This document shows positions 1-6,707 of a stretch of 18,965 nucleotides of DNA, piece by piece. The notes under the pieces were generated by a model. That model made no database searches and was not told where the DNA came from. It saw nothing but the letters and a program-made list of their open reading frames with translations. The stretch comes from JAYKHL01 sp035284865 (GTDB lineage Bacteria; Cyanobacteriota; Sericytochromatia; S15B-MN24; JAQBPE01), in assembly GCA_035284865.1 (NCBI GenBank), contig JAYKHL010000167.1, forward strand, positions 1-18,965, given 5' to 3'. Position numbers and translations under genes: made by a program. Numbering within the stretch: the first letter of the stretch is position 1; the number at the start of each line of letters is the position of its first letter.

Positions 1-1295
1 GGGTGGACCTGAAGGCGGGCACGCTCACGCCCTGGCCGACGCCGGGCACGGGCCGGCCGCTGGGCTTCTGGGCCGACGTCTCGCGCGACGGGCACCTCTT
101 CACCCAGGCCTTCGACGGCCCGCTGCGCCACTGGGCACCCGGCGCGACGGCGCCCGTCACCTACGCGCAGTGGCTGGAGCGTCCCACGAGCGTCGTGCGC
201 GGCGCCGTGCCGGGCGAGCTCATCGTCGCCACGGAGCAGGGCCAGGTGCACCGCGTCAGGCCCACGGGAGCCACCCTCGTGGCCGGCGTCGACCCCTCGG
301 CCCCCGTGAGCGGCGGCGCCACGGACCTCGCCCTCGCGCAGCCGATGAGCCTGGGCGTCGACAGCGGGGGGGCCTTGTGGATCGTGGACGGGGAGCTGCG
401 CAAGCTGCTGCGCGTGGACCTGGCCGGCAAGGTCGCCGAGGTGCCGCTGCCCGGCCCGGCGTTCGCGGCCAGCCTGGAGTACCAGGGGGAGACCTCCCGG
501 CCCTGGGGACCCGGCATGTTCGACGCCGACTTCGTCTGGCACCGGCCCCTGCTGCACGGCGGGCCCGACGGCAAGATGTACATGCGCGGCACCACGGCGG
601 CTGGCTCCGGGCTGCTGGAGGTGCGGTCGGACGGCTCCTCCACCTTGCTGTACGAGCCGCCCGCCGACGTCCTCATCACGGACTTCGCCCCGCTGGCCGA
701 TGGCGCCATCCTGCTCCTGCTCGACCCCCTTGACGCGGCGGACTCGCTGGTGCGGCGCGACCCTGACGGCACGATCACCCCGCTGTTCACCGCGGCTGGC
801 ACCCGGCAGACGCGCGTGGCGAACTCGCTCACGGGGGCGACGGAGACCTACACCGTCAGCGACCCGAACCTGACGGCCTGCGACATGCAGGTGGACCCCG
901 CCACCGGCGCGGTCTGGCTGCACGGGCAGGGCCGCCTCGGGCGCTGGCGGCCCGCCGAGGGTTGGGAGGTCGTCGTGCAGCAGGCCGACATGTGGGCCTA
1001 TCCCAGGGGCGTCGGGCACGGCCTCGCCCTGGCGCCCGACGCCACGCTGTACCGCATCCCCCGGGAGCGGGACCGCGTCGCGGCCGACGTGCTCAGGCGC
1101 TTCGACCCGCAGGCCCGTACCGAGGCGACGGTGGCCGGGGCCGGCGGCCTCGTGCTCAACGGCGGCGGCGTGGACACGGGCCTGCGCTACCCCGCGTGTC
1201 CCGTCTTCGCTCCCAACGGGGACCTGCTGCTCATCGACGGGCAGGCCCGGCAGGTGAAGCGCGTGCCGCGGGCCTCGCTGCCGGGGGGGCGCTGA
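1..1295 (+). CDS. NHL/SMP-30-like beta-propeller protein (5' partial)
   Basis: The reading frame is open from the left edge (frame starting at base 3) to a TGA at 1293-1295, giving at least 430 residues, so the true N-terminus lies outside the window. The protein shows repeated propeller-blade patterns in which a Gly-Asp/Asn-Gly turn is followed by a hydrophobic strand: 'ADVSRDGHLFTQAFD', 'LGVDSGGALWIVDGE' and, near the C-terminus, 'PVFAPNGDLLLIDG'. These resemble NHL or SMP-30/gluconolactonase blades. No catalytic residues can be assigned with confidence. Proteins of this kind are often secreted or lipid-anchored, but the signal region is not visible here. It is followed by a GC-rich hairpin and is the only gene in its transcription unit that can be seen. 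Fold assignment is moderately confident; substrate and function are unknown. Confidence 0.7.
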   Translation, partial: VDLKAGTLTPWPTPGTGRPLGFWADVSRDGHLFTQAFDGPLRHWAPGATAPVTYAQWLERPTSVVRGAVPGELIVATEQGQVHRVRPTGATLVAGVDPSAPVSGGATDLALAQPMSLGVDSGGALWIVDGELRKLLRVDLAGKVAEVPLPGPAFAASLEYQGETSRPWGPGMFDADFVWHRPLLHGGPDGKMYMRGTTAAGSGLLEVRSDGSSTLLYEPPADVLITDFAPLADGAILLLLDPLDAADSLVRRDPDGTITPLFTAAGTRQTRVANSLTGATETYTVSDPNLTACDMQVDPATGAVWLHGQGRLGRWRPAEGWEVVVQQADMWAYPRGVGHGLALAPDATLYRIPRERDRVAADVLRRFDPQARTEATVAGAGGLVLNGGGVDTGLRYPACPVFAPNGDLLLIDGQARQVKRVPRASLPGGR

Positions 1296-1305
1296 GGGCG
1301 GTTGC

Positions 1306-1335
1306 CCGCCCCGCCTTGCCCGCCAGGCGGGGTGG
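1306..1335 (+). terminator. GC-rich hairpin after the propeller gene
   Basis: Eleven nucleotides downstream of the stop codon, CCCCGCCT (1309-1316) pairs perfectly with AGGCGGGG (1325-1332) around an 8-nt loop. One G-U and two G-C pairs extend the stem to 1306/1335. No T-tract follows, so it is an imperfect intrinsic terminator and might instead be a 3' stabilising hairpin. Confidence 0.35.
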
Positions 1336-1368
1336 CGCGAGGTTCCCGGTGCCGTTCACGGCAGGGTC

Positions 1369-1397
1369 TTGAGCCGTTCCTGGAAATTAACTTCAAT
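1369..1397 (+). promoter_or_regulatory. Possible sigma70-type promoter in an AT-rich island
   Basis: TTGAGC (1369-1374) and TTCAAT (1392-1397) are separated by 17 nt and lie in an AT-rich patch (about 1384-1410) that stands out from the surrounding very GC-rich DNA. It lies about 95 nt upstream of the small ORF at 1493. Match to consensus is only 4/6 in each box, so this is tentative. Confidence 0.25.
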
Positions 1398-1492
1398 TTA
1401 ATGTTTTTCCCGCCGTTTGATCACCCGATGTTACCGGTGGCGCGGATGTTGCTCTCACGTGCCGCCCAACCGTCCACCTCGGGAGGGGTCCG

Positions 1493-1666
1493 ATGACCTC
1501 CAAGGCCTACAGGATCAAACGTCGCCGCCGCCTGGCGACCCGCGCCAACGGCCATGTCGTGACCCGCGCTGGGGGCGAGCCGGGAGGCCTCAGCCTGCCG
1601 ACGACTGCCGCGGGGTCACCCGGGGTGGGCCTGCCGCTGCCTCCCCCGGAGGCCAGCGGCCCCTGA
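1493..1666 (+). CDS. Small basic hypothetical protein (57 aa)
   Basis: An ATG at 1493 is preceded by a strong Shine-Dalgarno sequence (GGGAGGGG, 1481-1488, 4 nt spacing) and by an AT-rich candidate promoter region. It opens a 57-codon frame ending in TGA at 1664-1666. The first half is strongly basic (MTSKAYRIKRRRRLATR), like many small nucleic-acid- or ribosome-associated proteins. The second half is low-complexity and rich in Gly, Pro and Ala. The last 77 nt overlap the 3' end of the convergent GNAT gene on the other strand. I do not recognise a family. The SD and the AT-rich leader are the main arguments for a real gene; the disordered tail argues for caution. Confidence 0.45.
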   Translation: MTSKAYRIKRRRRLATRANGHVVTRAGGEPGGLSLPTTAAGSPGVGLPLPPPEASGP

Positions 1667-2288
1667 GCCGGCTCTCGTCACGCCACTCCAGCACCACGCC
1701 ATGCCCCCGCGAGGCCCGGTCCGAGGGGATGTAGCGGGGGATCACGCCCCGCACGACGAAGCCCTGCCGCAGCTGGAACGACAGCACGGGGTCGTGGCGC
1801 TCGCCAGCCACCACCTCGCGGACGTAGGCCTCGGCGCTGAGCTGGTCCGCCACCGCGGCGTAGCCCACGATGCGCCCCGCCGTGCCGATGCGGGGCAGCC
1901 CCAGCCGGCGCGCCAGGTTCCGCCGGGCGGCGTAGAGCGCGGCCCCGATCCCCCGCCCGTGCGCCTCCGGCTCGACGCCGATGTCGGCGCCGTAGAGCGT
2001 GTCGCCCGTCGCCAGCCCGTGCGTGCGGAAGCTGCCGCCGTCGGTGACCACGCCCCACGGCTCGCGGTCCGCGAACCCCTCCCACCGCACGACGAGGGCG
2101 CTCGCGGAGCCCACCACCCGGCCCGTGGCGTCCACCGCCACCAGCTGGCCCTCCGGGAAGCGCGCCAGATGGCGCTGCAGCTGCCGCGGGGTCCAGGGCT
2201 TCAGCTTGGGAAAGGCGCGGGTCTGGAGGCTCACCACGCCGGGAATGTCTGCCTCCGTCATCGGACGGACGCTGGCCTTGGGCTGCAT
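1590..2288 (-). CDS. GNAT family N-acetyltransferase
   Basis: A GNAT-fold acyl-CoA-dependent N-acetyltransferase of 232 aa, taking the ATG at 2288 (MQPKASVRPM) as start. The frame stays open a further 96 codons upstream, but that part is low-complexity Arg/Ala/Pro and does not look like protein. The acetyl-CoA binding motif A is clear: 'DIGVEPEAHGRGIGAALY' at about residues 102-119, with HGRGIG as the pyrophosphate-binding loop. The region after it ('DPVLSFQLRQGFVVRG', about 166-181) closely resembles, from memory, the GNAT domain found fused to nitrilase-type carbon-nitrogen hydrolases. Here no hydrolase domain follows: after 'LEWRDE' there is only a short disordered tail. No good SD precedes the chosen start. 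Substrate unknown. Confidence 0.8.
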   Translation of the reverse strand: MQPKASVRPMTEADIPGVVSLQTRAFPKLKPWTPRQLQRHLARFPEGQLVAVDATGRVVGSASALVVRWEGFADREPWGVVTDGGSFRTHGLATGDTLYGADIGVEPEAHGRGIGAALYAARRNLARRLGLPRIGTAGRIVGYAAVADQLSAEAYVREVVAGERHDPVLSFQLRQGFVVRGVIPRYIPSDRASRGHGVVLEWRDESRLRGRWPPGEAAAGPPRVTPRQSSAG

Positions 2289-2757
2289 AACGGGACGGGC
2301 GGCCGTCGCCCCGGCTCGTCGCTGGACCTCCTCAGTGGGGCGGCCCCGGGCGCCGGCCGGGGAGGGGGCGGAGGCGCGCGGGTCGGCCCAGGGCGTGGCG
2401 GCGCTGCCACGCGATCGGAGGCCACCGGGCCTGGCGACGGCGGTGGCTTCGCGGCCGCCGACGGCCGCACGCTGGAGGCCACGGGGGCCCGAGGCAGGCC
2501 GGCACCCAGCGGCGCCGGTCGGACAGCATGATATAAGCTGCAGAGTGGCTTCTTGACTGAATTTGCTGCCCTTCAAAGATAACGCGACGAGGCGACGTCG
2601 TCAACCCCATGTCTTGCCTGCAAACAACCGTAGATTGTGTCTTTTCAGCTTTTTCTTCGGGGCAGGTGCGGGCTCTGGCTTAGGTCGCTCGTGGCCCGGG
2701 TAGAACGGATACCTGGGTGGCGGTGCGCCGCCCTCTCGACCCCCAGGAGGAGCTCCC
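2289..2757. other. 469-bp divergent intergenic region
   Basis: This lies between the divergently transcribed GNAT and DHH genes. The GNAT-proximal part (2289-2520) is very GC-rich and shows nothing I can identify. The part from about 2521 to 2660 is much richer in A+T and holds promoter-like hexamers: TATAAG at 2532-2537, a TTGACT/GATAAC pair at 2553-2583, and TAGAAC at 2701-2706. No RNA gene or strong terminator was recognised. Confidence 0.5.
2553..2583 (+). promoter_or_regulatory. Weak candidate promoter for the DHH gene
   Basis: TTGACT (2553-2558, 5/6 to the -35 consensus) is followed after 19 nt by GATAAC (2578-2583, 4/6 to the -10 consensus), in the AT-rich half of the divergent intergenic region. 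The spacer is long and the 5' leader to the GTG at 2758 would be about 170 nt. A nearer alternative -10 is TAGAAC at 2701-2706, without a recognisable -35. Confidence 0.25.
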
Positions 2758-3699
2758 GTGCCCGTGCAGGAACAGCAGAAGTACCGCCTTGTGACCCGCT
2801 CCGACATGGATGGCCTGATCTGTGCCGTGCTGCTGCGCGAGCTCGACCTCATCGACGACATCCTGTTTGTGCACCCCAAGGACATGCAAGATGGCAAGGT
2901 GGCCGTCACGGACCGGGACATCGTGACCAACCTGCCCTACGTCGAGCAGGCGCACCTGGTCTTCGACCACCACCTGAGCGAGACCGTTCGCAACCAGAAG
3001 GGGCTGCCGAACCACGTCATCGACGCGGAGGCCCCCTCGGCGGCCCGCGTCGTCTACCGCCACTTTGGCGGGGCCGAGCGCTTCTCGCCCTTCTTCGACG
3101 AGATGATGGCGGCCGTCGACAAGGCGGACAGCGCCCAGTTCACGATGGAGGACGTGCTCGAGCCCCAGGGCTGGGAACTGCTCAGCTTCCTGATGGACGC
3201 CCGCACCGGCCTCGGCCGCTTCCGGGAGTTCCGCATCTCGAACTACAACCTGATGATGGACCTGATCGAGCGCTGTCGGAGGATGTCCATCGCCGAGGTC
3301 CTGGAGCTGCCGGACGTCGTCGAGCGCCGAGACCTCTATGCCACCCACGCAGGGAAGTTCAAGCAGCAACTCCAGGACCGGGCCACGGTTCACGGCAACG
3401 TGGTGGTGCTCGACCTGCGGGACCAGGACCCCATCTGGCCCGGCAACCGGTTCATGATTTACGCCCTGTACCCCCAGTGCAACATCTCGATCCACGTCAT
3501 CGACGGCTTCCGCAAGCAGAACACCTCGCTCGCCATCGGCAAGTCGATCTTCAACCGCACCTCGCGCACCAACGTCGGCGCGATCGCGCTCCAGCACGGC
3601 GGCGGCGGCCACCTGAACGCCGGCACCTGCCAGGTCGCGAACGAGGAGGCCGATGCGATCCTGCAGGCGATCGTGGCGCGCCTCAACGCGGACGGCTAG
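2758..3699 (+). CDS. DHH-family phosphoesterase (exopolyphosphatase-like)
   Basis: A 313-aa protein with a GTG start placed 7 nt after a perfect AGGAGG (2745-2750). DHH motif I is 'RSDMDGL' (residues 14-20, Asp16 and Asp18). The family signature Asp70-His71-His72 sits in 'LVFDHHLSE'. A further metal-site Asp is likely in 'AAVDKAD' (about 121-124). The C-terminal DHHA1-type substrate loop is 'GGGGHLNAGT' (281-290). DHH/DHHA1 enzymes use two Mn2+ or Mg2+ ions to cleave phosphodiester or phosphoanhydride bonds in nanoRNAs, cyclic dinucleotides, pAp or polyphosphate. Lacking PAS, GGDEF or membrane parts, this is a cytoplasmic stand-alone enzyme. The exact substrate cannot be told from sequence. 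It appears monocistronic, since a 157-nt gap separates it from the next gene. Confidence 0.88.
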   Translation: MPVQEQQKYRLVTRSDMDGLICAVLLRELDLIDDILFVHPKDMQDGKVAVTDRDIVTNLPYVEQAHLVFDHHLSETVRNQKGLPNHVIDAEAPSAARVVYRHFGGAERFSPFFDEMMAAVDKADSAQFTMEDVLEPQGWELLSFLMDARTGLGRFREFRISNYNLMMDLIERCRRMSIAEVLELPDVVERRDLYATHAGKFKQQLQDRATVHGNVVVLDLRDQDPIWPGNRFMIYALYPQCNISIHVIDGFRKQNTSLAIGKSIFNRTSRTNVGAIALQHGGGGHLNAGTCQVANEEADAILQAIVARLNADG

Positions 3700-3774
3700 C
3701 GCACCGATCAAGTCATGGGCGCGAGTGGATGGCGACGAGCTGGCGGGCAGGGGCCAGGCGCGCCGAGGGCGCGT

Positions 3775-3841
3775 GCCGTGAGGCCGTGAGGAGACGGCCG
3801 CGAGGGGGTAGGATGCGAGGGGGTAGGGTGCGAGGGGGACG
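3775..3841 (+). repeat. Hairpin and G-rich 15-bp tandem repeat upstream of a lipoprotein gene
   Basis: Within the 157-nt gap there is an 8-bp direct repeat (GCCGTGAG at 3775-3782 and 3783-3790) and a 6-bp stem (GGCCGT 3782-3787 with ACGGCC 3794-3799). These are followed by two near-identical 15-bp units (3800-3814 and 3815-3829, differing at one base) and a third partial unit (3830-3839). Each unit carries a GGGGG run, so the non-template strand could form a G-quadruplex. TAGGAT (3809-3814) within the first unit resembles a -10 box 43 nt before the next start codon. Confidence 0.55.
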
Positions 3842-3856
3842 CGGGAGGGACCGGCC

Positions 3857-4702
3857 ATGGCGCGAGCGGGGTGGGTGCTGGTGGCGCTGGTGCTGGCAGG
3901 CTGTCAGCCGGGGCCAGGCCCCGTGGAGCAGATCCAGCGGATGCCCAGGTCCGTTGCAAGGCCCTCGGTGGCCCTTGATGGGGCACCCCGGGGGCTGTCG
4001 CTGATCGCCGCGGGCGGCCAGAACCTGGTCGGGTTGGACGCCGGCACCCTCGTCGGGCTGGATGCTGGCACCCTCGTCGGGCCGGATGCCGGCTCCCTGG
4101 CCGGGTCGGTTCCCGGTGCCCCCAACCCTGTTGCACCCGGGCCTCCCAGCCCATCTGCCTCGCCCGCCTCGCCGCTGCCGTCGCCGCCGCCCTCCCGGCT
4201 GACGGTCGAGCCGCCTCCGGGCGGGGCGAGCGCCACCGTCGTCTACCTTCAGGATGCCGAGGGTCGCCTCCTCACGGGTAGGGCCGGGCGCCTGCTCAGC
4301 GTGGCCCTCGACGGGGCTGACGCCTCGACCGTCCCGGGCGTGTCACCGGAGCTGGCGGTCTGCTACCTCGTGCCGCTTGGCCTGGAGGGGGGCAGGGCCT
4401 ATGGCCTGGTGGGGTTGCGCCCGGCCGGCACGGTGGGGGGCCTGGTGGATGCCGCCTCCACGCTGCTGGTGGGCTGGCTGCGGGCGCAGCCGGGCTGGGA
4501 TGGTCAAGCCCTGCAGGGCCTCCCTGCCGAGGCCTGGTGGGCCGCGCAGGCGGCGGTCCGGCAGGCGCTGGCGGCCGACCCCTCCCGCCTGCCGTCGGAC
4601 TGGCGCCCGGCCTCGGTGCTGGCAGCCGTGAACGGCCTGCTGGCCGCCCAGCCGGTGCTCCGGTCGGCGCTGGACCCGCTGGTCGACCCGGCGGTGCCCT
4701 GA
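3857..4702 (+). CDS. Lipoprotein with octapeptide repeat and Pro-rich linker
   Basis: A 281-aa protein with ATG start preceded by GGGAGGGA (3843-3850). The N-terminus is a short lipoprotein signal with lipobox 'VLAGC' (lipidated Cys16). Residues 57-83 hold three tandem copies of an octapeptide (LVGLDAGT, LVGLDAGT, LVGPDAGS) plus a partial fourth, encoded by a 24-bp DNA repeat at 4025-4096. A Pro/Ser/Ala-rich linker follows (about 85-118), then a C-terminal part of about 160 residues ('ASATVVYLQDAEGRLLTG...') that is Ala/Leu/Gly-rich and probably folded. I do not recognise that domain. The layout suggests a surface- or periplasm-anchored protein on a flexible, length-variable stalk. No partner can be assigned. 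Confidence 0.7.
   Translation: MARAGWVLVALVLAGCQPGPGPVEQIQRMPRSVARPSVALDGAPRGLSLIAAGGQNLVGLDAGTLVGLDAGTLVGPDAGSLAGSVPGAPNPVAPGPPSPSASPASPLPSPPPSRLTVEPPPGGASATVVYLQDAEGRLLTGRAGRLLSVALDGADASTVPGVSPELAVCYLVPLGLEGGRAYGLVGLRPAGTVGGLVDAASTLLVGWLRAQPGWDGQALQGLPAEAWWAAQAAVRQALAADPSRLPSDWRPASVLAAVNGLLAAQPVLRSALDPLVDPAVP
4025..4105 (+). repeat. 24-bp in-frame tandem repeat (3.4 copies)
   Basis: Three consecutive 24-bp units (4025-4048, 4049-4072, 4073-4096) and a 9-bp partial copy encode the octapeptide LVGxDAG[TS]. The units differ mostly at third positions, apart from an L-to-P and a T-to-S change in unit 3. This suggests an older duplication kept by selection on the protein rather than a very recent slippage event. 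Confidence 0.8.
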
Positions 4703-4757
4703 TGCGGGCCGTGCGGCAGCAGGGCTGCTGGGCCCACGTGGAGGCGGGGGGGACAGC

Positions 4758-6155
4758 TTGACGGAGCTTGTGCGCCGCCTGGGCCTCTGGGATGCCACCA
4801 TGATCGTGGCGGGCTCGATGGTGGGCTCCGGCATCTTCATCGTCTCGGCGGACATGGCGCGCCAGCTCGGCTCACCGGGCTGGCTGCTGGTCGCGTGGGC
4901 CGTCACGGGGCTGCTCACGGTGATGGCGGCGCTCTCGTACGGCGAGCTTGCGGCGATGTTTCCCCGGGCCGGCGGGCAGTACGTCTACCTGCGGGAGGCC
5001 CATGGGCCGCTCTTCGGGTTCCTGTATGGCTGGACCCTCTTCACCGTGATCCAGACGGGCACGATCGCGGCCGTGGCCGTGGCCTTCGCCAAGTTCGCGG
5101 GCGTGATCTGGCCTGCGATCGCGGCCGAGGCGGTGCTGCTGCGCCTGGGGCCCCTGGCCGTCTCGACCCAGCAGGCCCTGGCGATCGGCGTGATCTGGGG
5201 CCTGACGGCCATCAACATGGGCGGGGTGCGCGGAGGGGCCCTGATCCAGTCGGTCTTCACGGTGGCGAAGCTCGGGGCGCTCGCGGCCCTGGTGGTCCTC
5301 GGGTTTTGGGGGGGAAGCCACCTGGGTGAGGCCTTCGCGGCCCCGACGGCCTGGACGGCGGTGGGGGCCGCGGGCGAGGTGCTCGGCCCCCTGGCGCTGG
5401 CCGCGGTGCTCGGCACGGCGATGGTCGGCTCGCTGTTCTCGTCGGACGCCTGGAACAACGTGACCTTCACGGCGGGCGAGGTGCGCGAGCCCCAGCGCAA
5501 CGTGCCGCTGAGCCTCGCGCTCGGCACGGGCCTCGTGATCGGGCTGTACCTGCTGGCGAACGTGGCGTACCTGGCGGCCCTGACGCTCCCTGAGATCCAG
5601 CAGGCCGCGCAGGACCGCGTGGGCACGGCGGCCCTCGCGGCGGTGGTCGGGCCCGGGGCTGCGGGGGCGATGGCGCTTGCCATCATGGCCTCCACCTTCG
5701 GCTGTGCCAATGGCATGGTGCTCGCCGGGGGCCGCGTGTACTGGGCGATGGCGCGCGACGGCCTGTTCTTCCGGTGGGTGGGCGGCCTCAACGCGCATGG
5801 CGTCCCCGCTGCCGCGTTGCTGCTTCAGGCGGCCTGGGCCAGCGCCCTCACGCTCTCGGGTCGCTACGGCGACCTGCTCGATTATGTGATCTTCGCGGCG
5901 CTGCTGTTCTACGCCCTCACGGTCTGGGGGCTGTTCCGGCTGCGCCGCACCCGCCCCGACGCGGCCCGGCCGTACCGGGCCTGGGGGTATCCGTGGGTGC
6001 CGGCCCTGTACCTCGGGCTCGCGGGCCTGCTGATGGCCGACCTGCTGGTGCTCAAGCCCGCCTACACCTGGCCTGGCCTCGGCCTGGTGCTGCTGGGCGT
6101 GCCCGTGTACGCCTGGTGGCGGCGGGGCGCTTGCCCTGCGGGGGAAGGCGCGTAA
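4758..6155 (+). CDS. APC superfamily amino-acid permease
   Basis: A 465-aa polytopic transporter. The TTG at 4758 is the best start: it gives the usual short cytoplasmic leader (MTELVRRLGLWDATMIVAGS) and has a G-rich SD-like stretch before it; a GTG four codons downstream is an alternative. The APC hallmark 'GSMVGSGIF' in the unwound part of TM1 (residues 19-27) binds the substrate alpha-amino and carboxyl groups in this family. About 12 hydrophobic segments follow, with a conserved 'SLFSSDAWNNVTFTAGEV' region at mid-protein (about 222-239) typical of the LAT/SteT-like branch. The TM12 end is followed by a short Arg-rich, Gly-rich tail. Substrate is probably a neutral or broad-range amino acid, by family only. 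It is followed 26 nt later by a small ORF, probably co-transcribed. Confidence 0.87.
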   Translation: MTELVRRLGLWDATMIVAGSMVGSGIFIVSADMARQLGSPGWLLVAWAVTGLLTVMAALSYGELAAMFPRAGGQYVYLREAHGPLFGFLYGWTLFTVIQTGTIAAVAVAFAKFAGVIWPAIAAEAVLLRLGPLAVSTQQALAIGVIWGLTAINMGGVRGGALIQSVFTVAKLGALAALVVLGFWGGSHLGEAFAAPTAWTAVGAAGEVLGPLALAAVLGTAMVGSLFSSDAWNNVTFTAGEVREPQRNVPLSLALGTGLVIGLYLLANVAYLAALTLPEIQQAAQDRVGTAALAAVVGPGAAGAMALAIMASTFGCANGMVLAGGRVYWAMARDGLFFRWVGGLNAHGVPAAALLLQAAWASALTLSGRYGDLLDYVIFAALLFYALTVWGLFRLRRTRPDAARPYRAWGYPWVPALYLGLAGLLMADLLVLKPAYTWPGLGLVLLGVPVYAWWRRGACPAGEGA

Positions 6156-6181
6156 ACCGGGGGCAGGAAGGAGCCCCCGCG

Positions 6182-6442
6182 ATGACATGCATCCACCTGA
6201 CCGTGCCCCGCGTCGATGAGCCCCTGGTGGACGCCATGCTGCGGGACCTCGCGCCCCACGCGCGGATCCGGCGCCTGCGTCGGGAGCCCGAGGCCATCAC
6301 CCTGCAGGTGATGGGGGCGACACCTCGCGTGCTCGACCGGCTCGTGCAGGTGCTGGCTGACGTGGAGCGGGCCCGGCTGTGCCTCGCCCGCGCCTGGGCC
6401 CTCGCGCCCGACCCGGCCGCCGTCCCACCCGACGAGCGGTGA
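6182..6442 (+). CDS. Small hypothetical protein downstream of the permease (86 aa)
   Basis: The ATG at 6182 has a near-ideal SD (AAGGAG, 6168-6173, 8 nt spacing) only 26 nt after the permease stop, so it is almost surely translated from the same mRNA. The 86-aa product starts 'MTCIHLTVPRVDEPLVDAML' and alternates beta-like segments with helices. This could be a small ferredoxin-like alpha/beta fold (ACT- or HMA-like), but no metal-binding CxxC and no clear ligand motif are present. It has no membrane segment. Its position suggests a regulatory or accessory role for the permease; this is inference only. The unit ends in the terminator at 6475-6521. Confidence 0.7.
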   Translation: MTCIHLTVPRVDEPLVDAMLRDLAPHARIRRLRREPEAITLQVMGATPRVLDRLVQVLADVERARLCLARAWALAPDPAAVPPDER

Positions 6443-6474
6443 TGTTGCCGAAGCCTGACTCCCGGTTGAACCGC

Positions 6475-6521
6475 AATCCCCGAAGATGAGCCCCAAAAGC
6501 CATCCTCGGGGATTCGCTTTT
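6475..6521 (+). terminator. Intrinsic terminator of the permease unit
   Basis: AATCCCCGAAGATG (6475-6488) pairs with CATCCTCGGGGATT (6501-6514) over 14 positions with a single G-U, around a 12-nt loop, and is followed by CGCTTTT. It lies 33 nt after the small ORF's stop. The T-run is short, but the stem is by far the best of the window. Confidence 0.75.
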
Positions 6522-6584
6522 GGAACGTGGCCGCGGCCGACCCGGGCCCCTCTGGGCCATGATGAGAGCAGGCAGTCGTCCCCC

Positions 6585-6613
6585 TTGACACCCTAAAAAG
6601 TGTTCATTAAAAT
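6585..6613 (+). promoter_or_regulatory. Near-consensus sigma70 promoter of the sigma factor gene
   Basis: TTGACA (6585-6590, 6/6) and TAAAAT (6608-6613, 5/6) are separated by exactly 17 nt, inside a strongly AT-rich stretch (about 6590-6655). Transcription would begin near 6620, giving a leader of about 88 nt before the ATG at 6708. It is the strongest promoter-like sequence in the window and, by its form, should be read by the housekeeping sigma factor. Confidence 0.75.
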
Positions 6614-6618
6614 GAACA
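6601..6618. promoter_or_regulatory. Operator-like palindrome over the -10 box
   Basis: TGTTCATT (6601-6608) and AATGAACA (6611-6618) form a perfect 8-bp inverted repeat with a 2-bp centre, and the TAAAAT -10 box lies inside it. A third half-site-like GTTCAT follows at 6627-6632. Its position would block RNA polymerase, so a dimeric helix-turn-helix repressor is the natural reading. The regulator is not identifiable here. Confidence 0.55.
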
Positions 6619-6707
6619 AACAAAAAGTTCATCGAAAAATACAGTGGTTAGCACAAGGCAGGTGGCTTGCCCGTCCTGCCCAGGTCGAGGAGAAAGGAGC
6701 GTTCCCG

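Noticed and set aside
2289..2576. 96-codon N-terminal extension of the GNAT protein
   Set aside because: Low-complexity Arg/Ala/Pro sequence not typical of GNAT proteins; open simply because GC-rich DNA lacks stops. The ATG at 2288 lies just before the fold begins.
4703..4757. CAGCAG/CTGCTG inverted repeat between the lipoprotein and permease genes
   Set aside because: The arms are separated by only 2 nt and no T-tract follows, so it is a poor terminator.
6600..6707. 36-codon N-terminal extension of the sigma factor from a GTG at 6600
   Set aside because: The region contains the -10 box, palindrome and predicted transcription start, and the ATG at 6708 has a good SD.
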